DNA from: Thermoplasmata archaeon
GTDB taxonomy: Archaea > Thermoplasmatota > E2 > DHVEG-1
Direction: 5' to 3'
Assembly (NCBI GenBank): GCA_020054495.1
Contig: JAHWGK010000022.1
Span: 1-45,395 of the forward strand
Length of the DNA stretch: 45,395 bases
The position numbers were made by a program, and so were the translations under genes. A model generated the notes under the pieces. That model was given only the letters and a program-made list of their open reading frames with translations. It did not search any database and was not told the DNA's origin. Shown here in pieces: positions 9,105-16,551 of this stretch (its first letter is position 1; each line of letters starts with the position of its first letter).

Positions 9105-9120
9105 TTTAGGTATGCCAAAA
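9105..9120. promoter_or_regulatory. DtxR/MDR1-type operator, upstream copy
   Basis: TTTAGGTATGCCAAAA matches the perfect palindrome at 9151 in its left half and partly in its right. It overlaps the probable BRE just upstream of the feo TATA box (TTTATTTATA, 9121-9130). Iron-dependent repressors bind TTAGG-type palindromes, and this operon encodes such a regulator. Confidence 0.7.
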
Positions 9121-9130
9121 TTTATTTATA
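9121..9130 (+). promoter_or_regulatory. TATA box of the feo operon
   Basis: TTTATTTATA is preceded by an A-rich BRE-like CCAAAA. It lies about 45 bases before the feoA ATG, so transcription should start inside the operator at 9151-9166. Confidence 0.6.
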
Positions 9131-9150
9131 CTTGTTTTTACATAATATAA

Positions 9151-9166
9151 TTTAGGTATACCTAAA
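9151..9166. promoter_or_regulatory. DtxR/MDR1-type operator, perfect palindrome
   Basis: TTTAGGTATACCTAAA is a perfect 16-bp palindrome directly upstream of feoA, covering the expected transcription start. Its centre is 46 bp from that of the copy at 9105. Repression in iron-replete cells by the DtxR-like protein encoded third in the operon is the natural reading. Confidence 0.8.
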
Positions 9167-9171
9167 AATCT

Positions 9172-9423
9172 ATGGTTAGGATTATGGACAAAAAAACAAT
9201 GCCGTTGACACAATTGTCTCAGAATAGAAAGGCACGAATTGTAAATCTAGACGGTGGGCATGGATTTCAACGGAAACTTCGCGTTATGGGTATTAGAGAA
9301 AAACAAATGATCACGATTGTTTCGAGACAACCATTTCGAGGGCCACTTACAGTAACCGTCGGTGGATGTCATCTGACTTTGGGGAAAGGGATGGCCCGAA
9401 AAATCATCGTTGAGGAACTATAA
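9172..9423 (+). CDS. feoA: Ferrous iron transport protein A
   Basis: A small SH3-like cytosolic protein that assists FeoB in ferrous iron uptake. The 83 residues show MPLTQLSQNRKARIVNLDGG, RKLRVMGIREKQMITIVSRQ and the C-terminal LTVTVGGCHLTLGKGMARKI, the standard FeoA pattern. The ATG at 9172 has no Shine-Dalgarno and a short leader; an in-frame ATG at 9184 is the alternative, and the aligned core starts after it. The stop codon overlaps the feoB ATG by one base. Confidence 0.92.
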   Translation: MVRIMDKKTMPLTQLSQNRKARIVNLDGGHGFQRKLRVMGIREKQMITIVSRQPFRGPLTVTVGGCHLTLGKGMARKIIVEEL

Positions 9424-11183
9424 TGAAAAAGATCGTGTTGATGGGAAATCCAAATGTTGGCAAGAGTGTCGTGTTTTCTCGACTTACTGGTGTCAATGTG
9501 ATCGTTTCTAACTACCCTGGCACTACTGTAGATTTTTCAAAAGGAAAAATGAAAATAGACGATGAAACCGTTGAAATTATTGATGCACCAGGCATCTACT
9601 CACTAGAACCATCAAACAAAGCAGAAAAAGTAGCTTTTGAAATGTTAAAGGAAGTTGATGTTGTTATAAATGTTGTTAATGCGACAAATCTAGAGAGAAA
9701 TCTATATCTGACATTAGAACTACTGGAAAGAGATATACCGGTTATTATAGCACTGAATTTATGGGATGAATCAAAGCACCTTGGGATAAAAATCGATGAA
9801 AAAAAGTTAGAAAAATTATTAGGTGTACCTGTTGTACCAACTGTTGCACTTACTGGCGAGGGAATTAAAACACTCGTTTCTCGTATAAAAGAAACAAAGG
9901 TAAATGAAAAAATCAAACCAACTAGTGAAGAGGGACGATGGATTGAGATTGGATCTATCATAAACAAGGTCGAAACTATTGAACATCGGCATCATACGCT
10001 TAAAGATAGAATCTCAGATTTAACTATCAGACCGCTTACTGGTATTCCTATTGCTTTTGGTATTATATTTGTTGCATTTTGGATTGTACGTTTTATCGGG
10101 GAAAACCTCATTGCATATATTTTTGAACCGTTCTTTGAAGGGGTGTATAAGCCATTGGTTATGGAATTAAGCAATTGGCTGGAACCCGGGCTTGTTCATG
10201 ACTTTCTTATTGGACAGTTAATTGATGGTGAGATTGAATTTGTGGAATCTCTCGGAATGCTTACCACAGGAGTATTTGTCCCTATTGGCATGGTTCTTCC
10301 ATATATCTTTGCATTTTATCTAGTACTATCTCTCCTTGAGGATTCAGGTTATCTTCCAAGGCTTGCAACACTTGTAGATAACGTTTTCCATAGGCTTGGA
10401 ATGCATGGACATGGCATTGTACCGATGTTTCTTGGATTAGGCTGTAATGTACCAGGTGCATTATCGATAAGGACACTAGAAACAAGGAAACAGAGATTCA
10501 TCTCAGCAACATTGCTTGCTATTGCGATTCCTTGTATGGCTCAATTGTCTATGGTATTTGCCATCTTCTCTAGCTCCGAACTTGGAAGTGGTAGTTGGCA
10601 TTATACTCCAAGTTCTTATATTTTTCTGGTTTTTCTTACGCTCATAATTTTGTATGTTATCATAGGTCTTATTTTGAATAAATTTACAAAAGGCGATAAT
10701 CCTGAAATCTTCCTTGAAATACCTCCGTATCGTAGGCCTAGTGTAAAAACAGTATTTAAAAAGACATGGATGCGGGTTAGATGGTTCCTCAGAGAAGCAA
10801 TACCCTGGCTTATTTTTGGGGTGTTTGTTATAGGCATTTTAAGTGTTACCGGGGTTATTGATTGGATTGGAGTTGTATTTGAACCTATAATGGAAGGGCT
10901 TTTTGGGCTTCCTGGAGCAGTTTCTATTGTTCTTCTAACAGGGTTTTTAAGAAAAGATTTAGCGATTGGTATGTTACTGGCGTTGGCTAGTACTATTACA
11001 TTTAGCCCTATGCAGTTAGTCATAGTTGCAACAATTTTAACAATCTATTTCCCATGTGTTGCCACATTCGCCGTTCTAATTAAAGAGTTAGGCGTGAAAG
11101 ATATGATTAAATCTGCAGCGATAATGGTTGGAACAGCAGCCGCTGTTGGAATAATTCTCAGAATTATTTTATTAGGAGTGTGA
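9423..11183 (+). CDS. feoB: Ferrous iron transporter FeoB
   Basis: A membrane GTPase-permease importing Fe2+. The N-terminal G domain (about 1-165) shows G1 GNPNVGKSVVFSRLTG, the G2 region NYPGTTVDFSKG, G3 DAPGIYSLEP and G4 NLWD. The C-terminal half (about 190-586) is the polytopic Nucleoside-recognition/FeoB-C permease, with LEDSGYLPRLATLVD, MHGHGIVPMFLGLGCNVPGA and two gate-type repeats. The length of 586 is short relative to many FeoB (650-770), reflecting a compact linker, as in many archaeal members. There is a one-base overlap with feoA, and the dtxR-like gene follows after four bases. Confidence 0.96.
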   Translation: MKKIVLMGNPNVGKSVVFSRLTGVNVIVSNYPGTTVDFSKGKMKIDDETVEIIDAPGIYSLEPSNKAEKVAFEMLKEVDVVINVVNATNLERNLYLTLELLERDIPVIIALNLWDESKHLGIKIDEKKLEKLLGVPVVPTVALTGEGIKTLVSRIKETKVNEKIKPTSEEGRWIEIGSIINKVETIEHRHHTLKDRISDLTIRPLTGIPIAFGIIFVAFWIVRFIGENLIAYIFEPFFEGVYKPLVMELSNWLEPGLVHDFLIGQLIDGEIEFVESLGMLTTGVFVPIGMVLPYIFAFYLVLSLLEDSGYLPRLATLVDNVFHRLGMHGHGIVPMFLGLGCNVPGALSIRTLETRKQRFISATLLAIAIPCMAQLSMVFAIFSSSELGSGSWHYTPSSYIFLVFLTLIILYVIIGLILNKFTKGDNPEIFLEIPPYRRPSVKTVFKKTWMRVRWFLREAIPWLIFGVFVIGILSVTGVIDWIGVVFEPIMEGLFGLPGAVSIVLLTGFLRKDLAIGMLLALASTITFSPMQLVIVATILTIYFPCVATFAVLIKELGVKDMIKSAAIMVGTAAAVGIILRIILLGV

Positions 11184-11187
11184 TATT

Positions 11188-11688
11188 TTGAGGAAGAAAA
11201 CAATTGAAGATTATGTTGAACTTGTGTTTGATCTTCAAAAAAATAAAAAAAGAGTTCATACAAATGATATAGCCTCTGCTTTAAACATTAATCCTGCAAG
11301 TGTCACTGAGATTTTTCAAAAATTAAATGAAGCAAGTTATGTAAATTATGAAAAGTATACTGGTGTAACTTTAACCAAGAAAGGCAGAAAGGTTGCTATA
11401 GCTACAAAGAAAAAACATGATGCACTAAAAGAATTTCTAATGCTTTTAGGTTGTGAAAAAAAAACAGCAGAAGTTGATGCCTGTGAGATGGAACATATCT
11501 TACATCCAAGCACCATGGATATAGTACTCAAATTCGTTGAAGTCGTTAAACAATGTAAGGTTACCCCGTTTTGGTTAGAACGTCTGAAAGAGTATGTTAG
11601 AACCGGTGAACTTCCAAAATGTCCATCTGAACTGGCTGAGATATGCCTTAAATATTCAAAAACCAAAAATAAAAAAAATATCCTCTAA
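11188..11688 (+). CDS. DtxR/MntR-family metal-dependent repressor
   Basis: An iron- or manganese-dependent transcription regulator that probably controls its own feo operon. The N-terminal winged helix (about 1-65) has TNDIASALNINPASVTEIFQ and YVNYEKYTGVTLTKKGR. The dimerisation/metal domain shows the diagnostic DACEMEHILHPSTMD, with Cys, Glu and His ligands. The SH3-like third domain is absent; instead a short tail has CPSELAEIC, so it is of the short MntR/MDR1 type. The TTG at 11188 is chosen as start because of a GGAGTGTGAT Shine-Dalgarno nine bases upstream and no nearby ATG. It follows feoB directly. Confidence 0.88.
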   Translation: MRKKTIEDYVELVFDLQKNKKRVHTNDIASALNINPASVTEIFQKLNEASYVNYEKYTGVTLTKKGRKVAIATKKKHDALKEFLMLLGCEKKTAEVDACEMEHILHPSTMDIVLKFVEVVKQCKVTPFWLERLKEYVRTGELPKCPSELAEICLKYSKTKNKKNIL

Positions 11689-11700
11689 TATTAGGAGGAT
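11680..11700. terminator. Hairpin between convergent dtxR-like and ferredoxin genes
   Basis: ATCCTCTAAT pairs with ATTAGGAGGAT apart from one bulged base and includes the regulator's stop codon. An A-rich tract flanks it on the left. This suits a bidirectional terminator for the two converging genes. Confidence 0.4.
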
Positions 11701-11708
11701 CTATAAGA

Positions 11709-11891
11709 TTACTCTAACGTTATAGCTTTCTCTGGACATTCGTCGACACAGGTGCCACAGTCAATACAAGTTTCTTCATCTACTTTCGCTTTATCCTCAA
11801 GTTTTAATGCTTCGACTGGGCAAGCATCAACGCATGCTCCACAGGCATTGCATTTATCTTTATCTATTATTACTGCCATATTTTTGGCCAT
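11709..11891 (-). CDS. 2[4Fe-4S] ferredoxin
   Basis: A 60-residue low-potential electron carrier of clostridial type with two complete CxxCxxCxxxCP cluster motifs: CNACGACVDACPVEAL and CIDCGTCVDECPEKAI. The protein is acidic, as usual. Two ATG starts are possible (11891 or 11879, giving MAVIIDKDKC); the shorter agrees better with typical ferredoxins, but the upstream one is kept because no Shine-Dalgarno discriminates. A single gene convergent with the feo operon; it probably serves the many redox and radical enzymes of this genome. Confidence 0.93.
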   Translation of the reverse strand: MAKNMAVIIDKDKCNACGACVDACPVEALKLEDKAKVDEETCIDCGTCVDECPEKAITLE

Positions 11892-12022
11892 ATAGTTGAA
11901 CTATTTTAATAATTTTCTATATCATTATCCAAAAAAGAGTATCATTCTGGCATTTTAACACATTATCTTTATATATAAGTGAGAAAAGAATAACTAAGTG
12001 AAATAAATTGAAGGATACGTTT

Positions 12023-12499
12023 ATGCGGCGTTCATTTAAAATTGGATTTGGCTTTGGCCTTACTTCAGGTATTATCACAACCTTAGGTTTAATGGTAGGC
12101 CTTCATTCCAGTACTGATTCAAAGTTTGTAGTTATAGGTGGTATTTTGGCAATTGCAATAGCAGATGCCTTTGGAGAAGCTATGGGAATACATGTTGCTA
12201 CTGAGTCTGAAAATCGTATTTCTAAAAAAGAAGTTTGGGAAGCAACATTTTGTACTTTTTTTTGTAAATTTATTTTTACATCAATGTTTATTATACCAGT
12301 TTTACTATTTACTCTGCACCAAGCAATTTTAATAAGTATTGTTATGGGCTTTTATTTAATTATTATTCTTAGTATGGCCGTTGCTAGAGAAAGAAAGGTT
12401 GAACCTTGGAAAATGATTTTTGAACATATTGGCATTAGCATAGTCGTAATAATTTTGGCTCATTATGCTGGCTATTTTATTGCGATAACATTTGGTTAA
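12023..12499 (+). CDS. VIT1/CCC1-like membrane transporter (Fe/Mn)
   Basis: A 158-residue integral membrane protein with about five TM helices. The first two hold the family pattern GLTSGIITTLGLMVGLHSST and AIAIADAFGEAMGIHVATES, in which Asp, Glu and Met line the metal path of VIT/CCC1 transporters. The cytoplasmic ferritin-like insert of some members is missing. The ATG at 12023 is preferred to the TTG at 12008 because AAGGA at 12011 makes a good Shine-Dalgarno. A TATA-like TTTATATATAAG lies at about 11968-11980. Efflux or storage of iron or manganese is inferred from family and from feo nearby. Confidence 0.8.
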   Translation: MRRSFKIGFGFGLTSGIITTLGLMVGLHSSTDSKFVVIGGILAIAIADAFGEAMGIHVATESENRISKKEVWEATFCTFFCKFIFTSMFIIPVLLFTLHQAILISIVMGFYLIIILSMAVARERKVEPWKMIFEHIGISIVVIILAHYAGYFIAITFG

Positions 12500-12538
12500 A
12501 TTTTAATAATTTTTGACAATAAATGTCTACTAAACCTA

Positions 12539-12717
12539 TCATTTACAAGTATAATTGACTCCATTAATGAATTCACTAGATTTCAATAATCCACAAATCC
12601 CACACATCTCTTCTATCACTGTAGTGCCATTTCCTTCGACCAGTCGATTAACAGATTTTTTAATTTCCTTTAAAGTCTCATCATCAATAATTTCTGAAGT
12701 TCCTCTTTTTCTTTCAT
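12539..12717 (-). pseudogene. Small cysteine-motif ORF with a one-base frameshift
   Basis: After the ATG at 12717 an A-rich run (AAAGAAAAAG) breaks the frame by one base. Restoring it gives about 59 residues, including DDETLKEIKKSVNRLVEGNG, then EEMCGICGLLKSSEFINGV and a final Cys. A CxxC plus a further Cys suggests a metal-binding peptide. No family is recognised. It may be a real pseudogene or a sequencing indel in the homopolymer. It is convergent with the VIT gene. Confidence 0.35.
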
Positions 12718-12718
12718 G

Positions 12719-13028
12719 TTAATAAATAATTTACAAGAATAAGTAATTTTAGATAATTAGGTGAAACAAAGTAACTTTATTAATACGATTTGAAACTTTG
12801 CAAACAACGTGTATCAAGGTCTGATAAACCGCCTTTTGATGAGATATGGGTATGAGCCTATAGTTAATTGATTAAAAGTTTGCTAGGAGAAAAACTATCT
12901 ATATCCAAATTATTTATCTGTTCTCTTTACATCTATAAATATTATTAGGCTTAGGCGAGGAATACCAAAGATATTTTGAGGTTTGAAAAGTGCTAAATTA
13001 CAATACTAGGGTGTTGAAAAATTAAATG
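12719..13028. other. Intergenic region with a copy of a dispersed repeat
   Basis: AT-rich region without a gene. GGAATACCAAAGATATTTTG starts at 12959 and belongs to a motif family also found at 14431, 36849 and 41803. A TATA-like CTATAAATA lies about 25 bases before it. Nothing else is recognised. Confidence 0.5.
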
Positions 13029-13085
13029 AGCCCTCCCAACATTCATGATGCTTGGGATGCAAACATGAATATTGCAAGGAGGGCT
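13029..13085. repeat. Long two-stem hairpin next to a truncated gene
   Basis: Outer arms AGCCCTCC (13029-13036) and GGAGGGCT (13078-13085) pair perfectly, as do inner arms ATTCATG (13041-13047) and CATGAAT (13064-13070). It ends 23 bases before the surviving part of the aquaporin gene, so it may be the edge of a mobile element that cut the gene. It could also be a structured RNA or terminator. Confidence 0.45.
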
Positions 13086-13107
13086 AGCCTCAGAAAGACC
13101 ATAGATA

Positions 13108-13383
13108 GTGTTGACGGGATTGTTCCTGTTTGTGATATTTGGCTCTATAAGTAAGGATGCACCCAAAGGATTTGCAGGGGTGTCAATTGGTTTCTCACTT
13201 GTACTTATTCACTTGATAGGAATTCCAATTACTGGGACATCCGTCAATCCAGCAAGGAGTTTAGGTCCAGCACTTTTTGTCGGCGGAGAAACACTTTCTC
13301 AACTCTGGCTCTTTTGGGTCGCCCCTATGATTGGTGGTATCCTAGTGGCTATTGTTTGGAAATACATCTTTGAGAAAAAATAG
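13108..13383 (+). pseudogene. Aquaporin/glycerol facilitator, C-terminal fragment
   Basis: The 91 residues are the last third of an MIP channel: [20 protein letters not shown], an amphipathic helix, and the second NPA half-helix [16 protein letters not shown], then the final [22 protein letters not shown]. The first about 135 residues, including the first NPA motif, are absent. In-frame stop codons upstream and the neighbouring hairpin indicate truncation, not a mis-called start. It cannot form a channel alone. A poly-T terminator follows the stop. Confidence 0.85.
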
Positions 13384-13393
13384 GGGAAATCCT

Positions 13394-13412
13394 CTTTTTT
13401 TATTTTTTATTT
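13394..13412 (+). terminator. Poly-T terminator after the aquaporin remnant
   Basis: A T-rich run with seven and six consecutive T residues begins 10 bases after the stop codon. This is the usual archaeal intrinsic termination signal. Confidence 0.5.
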
Positions 13413-13527
13413 AGACAAAGAGATTTAATGATATGGTAATCTTTAATACTCTTCATTTGTTTTCATAACTGAATTCTTTGGGGGCGTAAGATATAAAAGA
13501 AAATAAACAGGTTGGAGTGATGATATT

Positions 13528-14355
13528 ATGGCTGTAGAAATAGCGGGATATGCATTGGAAGAACCTTTACCTTTGCTAGGGGTAAGTTTGTGGAATATTA
13601 TACTGTTTATAGCGGTTCTCATAGTCGGCATAGTAGTGGTGAGAATTGCTACTGGTGCTATTAAAAAATGGATGCTCAAAGCAAAAATGGCAGAGATACT
13701 GGCTGATTTCACAACGCGAATCCTTCGGATGGTAATGTACATCTTTGTCATCGGGACTGCTTTAGCATTTCTAGGCGTTGAAATAGGAGCTGCTTTAGTA
13801 AGCGTTTCTGTTGTTCTTGGATTCGTCCTTGGCTTTGCACTTGGCGATACGCTGAGTAACATTGCATCTGGATTCATGATTGCCATTACTAAGCCATTTA
13901 AAGCAGGAGACTTTGTAACTGCCAACGGTGAAACCGGTACCATAAAAAACGTTGGAATTAGTGTAACGGAACTTGATACAATTGATAATAAACGAATAAT
14001 TATCCCTAACAAATTGGTGTGGGGTGGAAACATTACAAACTTCACTCGTCATCAAACTAGAAGGGTTGATTTGGAAATAGGAGTCAGCTATGATGATGAC
14101 CTCGACAAAGTTATAAAAACCACGATGGAACTTCTAAAAGCAGATAAACGTGTAATATCTGATCCTGAACCTCAGATAGGTGTAAAAGAGATGGCCGACT
14201 CAGCTGTTGTCCTTGTAATCAGACCCTGGGTAAAAACAGAAGATTATTGGGGTTTCTTCTTTGACTTCCAGAAAACACTTAAACAAAAATATGACAAGGA
14301 GGGAATATCGATACCATTCCCACAGAGAGATATCCATTTATTCCAGAATAAATAG
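13528..14355 (+). CDS. mscS: Small-conductance mechanosensitive channel (MscS family)
   Basis: A membrane channel that opens on hypo-osmotic stretch. There are three N-terminal TM helices (about 15-40, 60-85, 88-115). The third is the Gly/Ala-rich pore helix ALVSVSVVLGFVLGFALGDT. It is followed by the beta domain GDFVTANGETGTIKNVGISV, then IIIPNKLVWGGNITNFTRHQ and the C-terminal alpha/beta domain. The length (275 aa) fits E. coli MscS (286). A GGAGTGAT Shine-Dalgarno precedes the ATG. It is a single gene with a 13-bp hairpin terminator downstream. Confidence 0.94.
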   Translation: MAVEIAGYALEEPLPLLGVSLWNIILFIAVLIVGIVVVRIATGAIKKWMLKAKMAEILADFTTRILRMVMYIFVIGTALAFLGVEIGAALVSVSVVLGFVLGFALGDTLSNIASGFMIAITKPFKAGDFVTANGETGTIKNVGISVTELDTIDNKRIIIPNKLVWGGNITNFTRHQTRRVDLEIGVSYDDDLDKVIKTTMELLKADKRVISDPEPQIGVKEMADSAVVLVIRPWVKTEDYWGFFFDFQKTLKQKYDKEGISIPFPQRDIHLFQNK

Positions 14356-14379
14356 ATATCTCGAAATTATATTCTTGAG

Positions 14380-14457
14380 TTACTGAAGAATATCTACTCC
14401 TGTAAAAGTAGATATTCTTTATCAGAACAATGAACACCAAAGATATTTTGAGATTTC
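14380..14457. repeat. 78-bp dispersed repeat, copy 1, with terminator-like hairpin
   Basis: Matches 41752-41829 at the same length, from TTACTGAAGAATA through to the shared ACCAAAGATATTTT core. Here the left part forms a perfect 13-bp stem (14386-14398 with 14407-14419) ending in TTT, a plausible terminator for mscS. In the second copy the stem is imperfect. Confidence 0.65.
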
Positions 14458-14462
14458 TAACA

Positions 14463-15113
14463 TTATAACTTAGTTTTTCTGGGAAATAATAGAGGATATA
14501 CTATATCGCTTGTACAACAAGGAAGCCAGACTGCAAGGAATAAAAATATGAAAATGCCAACAGTTTGAATCCAATTCACTGTTACACCCAACGCCATAAT
14601 AATATGAAACAGCGATGCCCACGTGCTTATTAAAACGTGCCCAGCATGTGGAAATTTAGTCGTTCCTTTAAAATAATAACCAATCAGGATACCAATAAAT
14701 GCTGGAATATTAGTTAGCAATGGCTCTTCGATAAAACCAATATGGACACCTGCATTTGGCAGACCAAGTAAGACTTCGCCTAAATAGGGAATAATTGAGT
14801 CACTCATCGTTGCAATGCCTATCGAACCGGTATAGCCAATCAAAACTGCCAACCAGATGTTCTTTTTGCCATATTTTATGTATAGTGTTGTAGTTACAAG
14901 TGCACTCAAAAAAACATGAGTTGGATGTAAAATGTAAAAGATGTCCTTAGAAACTGGAGAAACCTGGGAGAGAAAGTTGCCAAAAATTAATACAAGCATA
15001 ATGATTATACCTGTAAGGGCCCCGAATAAAGTAAAAGGAGCATGATTTTTAAGTTCATTTACTACGCGTCTGATAATTTCTGCCATTTCTAAATTCCATG
15101 ATATTATCAACAT
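14463..15113 (-). CDS. Polytopic membrane protein divergent from nikR; candidate metal transporter
   Basis: Family not recognised. The 216 residues contain about six hydrophobic segments. Conserved-looking polar positions inside them include LHPTHVFLSALV, GIATMSDSIIPYLGE, FPHAGHVLISTW and LPCCTSDIVYP, giving several His, Cys, Asp and Met near membrane faces. It is read divergently from nikR with 64 bases between, a layout often seen for a regulator and its target transporter. A TATA-like TATAAAAA about 27 bases before the ATG at 15113 supports a leaderless start there; the ATG at 15086 is an alternative. Nickel or cobalt permease is inference; it lacks the NikM/CbiM N-terminal MHI signature. 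Confidence 0.7.
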   Translation of the reverse strand: MLIISWNLEMAEIIRRVVNELKNHAPFTLFGALTGIIIMLVLIFGNFLSQVSPVSKDIFYILHPTHVFLSALVTTTLYIKYGKKNIWLAVLIGYTGSIGIATMSDSIIPYLGEVLLGLPNAGVHIGFIEEPLLTNIPAFIGILIGYYFKGTTKFPHAGHVLISTWASLFHIIMALGVTVNWIQTVGIFIFLFLAVWLPCCTSDIVYPLLFPRKTKL

Positions 15114-15177
15114 TTAAATACTTTATTAATAATTTTTATAGTAATACTTATAATGAGGTTATTAATTAGTTTCAATC

Positions 15178-15561
15178 ATGGCAATAGTCAGTATATCTCT
15201 AAACGATACAATACTCAAAGAAATTGATAGAATCCAAAATGCATTTGGTTATTCTGGGAGGTCAGAGGTAATACGCACTGGAGCAAGATTGCTCATATCG
15301 GAGAGTAAAGAAAAAGAGAGATTAACTGGAGATATCAATTCAATCCTCCTATTGATACACAGTCAAGGAGCAGAGAATGCTGTATCAAAAATTAAGCATA
15401 AATTTGAGGATGTTACAAACACACAAATCCACAGTCATCTAAGAGAGGACAAATGTCTGGAAATATTTGTATTAGATGGTGATGCTGATAGAATAAAAGA
15501 AATGGTTAGATTATTTCAAACAAGCAGAAAAATGGACTATGTTAAATTAATTGTTGCATAA
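15178..15561 (+). CDS. nikR: Nickel-responsive regulator NikR
   Basis: A ribbon-helix-helix repressor with a C-terminal ACT-like nickel domain. The N-terminal RHH reads VSISLNDTILKEIDRIQNAF followed by GRSEVIRTGARLL. The metal site shows the NikR ligand series: His in LLIHSQG, His-x-His in NTQIHSHLRED and the Cys of KCLEIFVLDGDA. The length (127 aa) is slightly below E. coli NikR (133). The promoter region shared with the divergent membrane gene has an imperfect inverted repeat (TAATAC...GTTATTA), a weak operator candidate. The ATG is 30 bases from a TATA-like TTATAA, so it may be leaderless. Confidence 0.93.
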   Translation: MAIVSISLNDTILKEIDRIQNAFGYSGRSEVIRTGARLLISESKEKERLTGDINSILLLIHSQGAENAVSKIKHKFEDVTNTQIHSHLREDKCLEIFVLDGDADRIKEMVRLFQTSRKMDYVKLIVA

Positions 15562-15685
15562 GATTGGGTTCTCCCTGATAACCCCTACGGTGAATCATAT
15601 CAAGAAGGATGCGGAGGCACAGGAAACGTTCAGAGAAGCAGGGCATGATTTCAATCTTAATCCTTCCAATTATTTATGTCGCTAA
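15560..15685 (+). pseudogene. Possible 5'-truncated coding remnant
   Basis: One frame stays open from the end of nikR to a TAA at 15683-15685 and reads protein-like: KIGFSLITPTVNHIKKDAEA, then a run including FREAGHDFNLNP. It has higher GC than its surroundings and no good start or Shine-Dalgarno. The family is not recognised. Confidence 0.25.
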
Positions 15686-15747
15686 CTAAATTGTAGAAAG
15701 TTTTATATAATACTTCGCATATGAGTAATATATAGGAATGTAAACTC

Positions 15748-16074
15748 ATGCCGGGATATGGGCGTAGACATGGGCAACAACGTGGAAGATGCCGCGGAAG
15801 ACGATGGGTTGAACAACTCCCTGAAACAACTCATTTCAAACCAAATGGCCAGCCACAACTCCCTAGTAATACAGTTTTTCTAACTGTAGAAGAACTTGAA
15901 GCACTTCGACTTGTAGATCTTGAAGATCTCAAACAGGAGGAAGCAGCAGCAATGATGGGAGTATCACGGAAAACACTGTGGAATGACTTGCATCGTGCAC
16001 GTAAAAAAGTAGTAAATGCTTTGGTCAATGGTTATGCGATCCGGATTCAAGGTGGAGATTACATTCAAAGATAA
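15748..16074 (+). CDS. DUF134-family helix-turn-helix protein
   Basis: A small DNA-binding protein of the DUF134 family, found next to Mrp, NifX-like and MPGGD-type genes in anaerobes. After a basic MPGYGRRHGQQRGRCRGRRW start, the core reads VEELEALRLVDLEDLKQEEA and MMGVSRKTLWNDLHRARKKV, a sigma-70 region-4-like helix-turn-helix, ending in the family GGDYI. A TATA-like TTTTATATAATA lies at about 15699. It heads the cluster and is likely its regulator; that is inferred from position. Confidence 0.9.
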   Translation: MPGYGRRHGQQRGRCRGRRWVEQLPETTHFKPNGQPQLPSNTVFLTVEELEALRLVDLEDLKQEEAAAMMGVSRKTLWNDLHRARKKVVNALVNGYAIRIQGGDYIQR

Positions 16075-16094
16075 AAAAGAAGGTGAAATAAAAT

Positions 16095-16463
16095 ATGCCA
16101 GGTGGAGATAAAACAGGACCCGAAGGATATGGGTCAAAAACTGGAAGAGGATTGGGCTACTGCTCAGGATATGATAGTCCAGGATTCGTAAAAGGAGCAC
16201 CTAGAGGTAGAGGCTTTGGCAGAGGCTGGGGTCGAGGATTTGGACGCGGATTTTGGGGTCGTGGCAGAGGTTTTTGGCATAGAGGCTACTATCCAGAGCC
16301 TTATTATAAACCGGCTCCCTACTACACAACTCCTTATCCTGAGTCAAACCGCGAAGAGGAAAAGACCTATCTTGAAGAAATGGTCAAAGGACTAGATGAA
16401 GAACTAAAGACCATAAAAGAAAGACTTCAGGAACTCTCTAAGGAAAAAAAGGAATCCCCTTAA
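16095..16463 (+). CDS. DUF5320-like MPGGD protein with Gly/Arg-rich middle and coiled coil
   Basis: The 122 residues begin MPGGDKTGPEGYGSKTGRG, shared with the protein at 17377. A Gly/Arg/Phe-rich stretch follows (residues about 35-60), then a Tyr/Pro section (YYPEPYYKPAPYY), and the C terminus is a charged coiled coil (LEEMVKGLDEELKTIKERLQ). Function unknown; the family travels with NifX-like and Mrp proteins. The sequence from 16084 to 16110 around the start (GGTGAAATAAAATATGCCAG and the next bases) is identical to that at the 17377 gene, pointing to duplication. Confidence 0.8.
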   Translation: MPGGDKTGPEGYGSKTGRGLGYCSGYDSPGFVKGAPRGRGFGRGWGRGFGRGFWGRGRGFWHRGYYPEPYYKPAPYYTTPYPESNREEEKTYLEEMVKGLDEELKTIKERLQELSKEKKESP

Positions 16464-16551
16464 GGAAAGTTATAATAGGGAGATTTCTTTTCGTATCTTT
16501 CTTCTAATATAGTTAAAATCTAGAGTGCATAAAAAATAGTAGAGGGAAAAC

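Noticed and set aside
12959-12980. CRISPR repeat
   Set aside because: The repeated motif is dispersed over kilobases with no regular spacers and no cas gene in the window.
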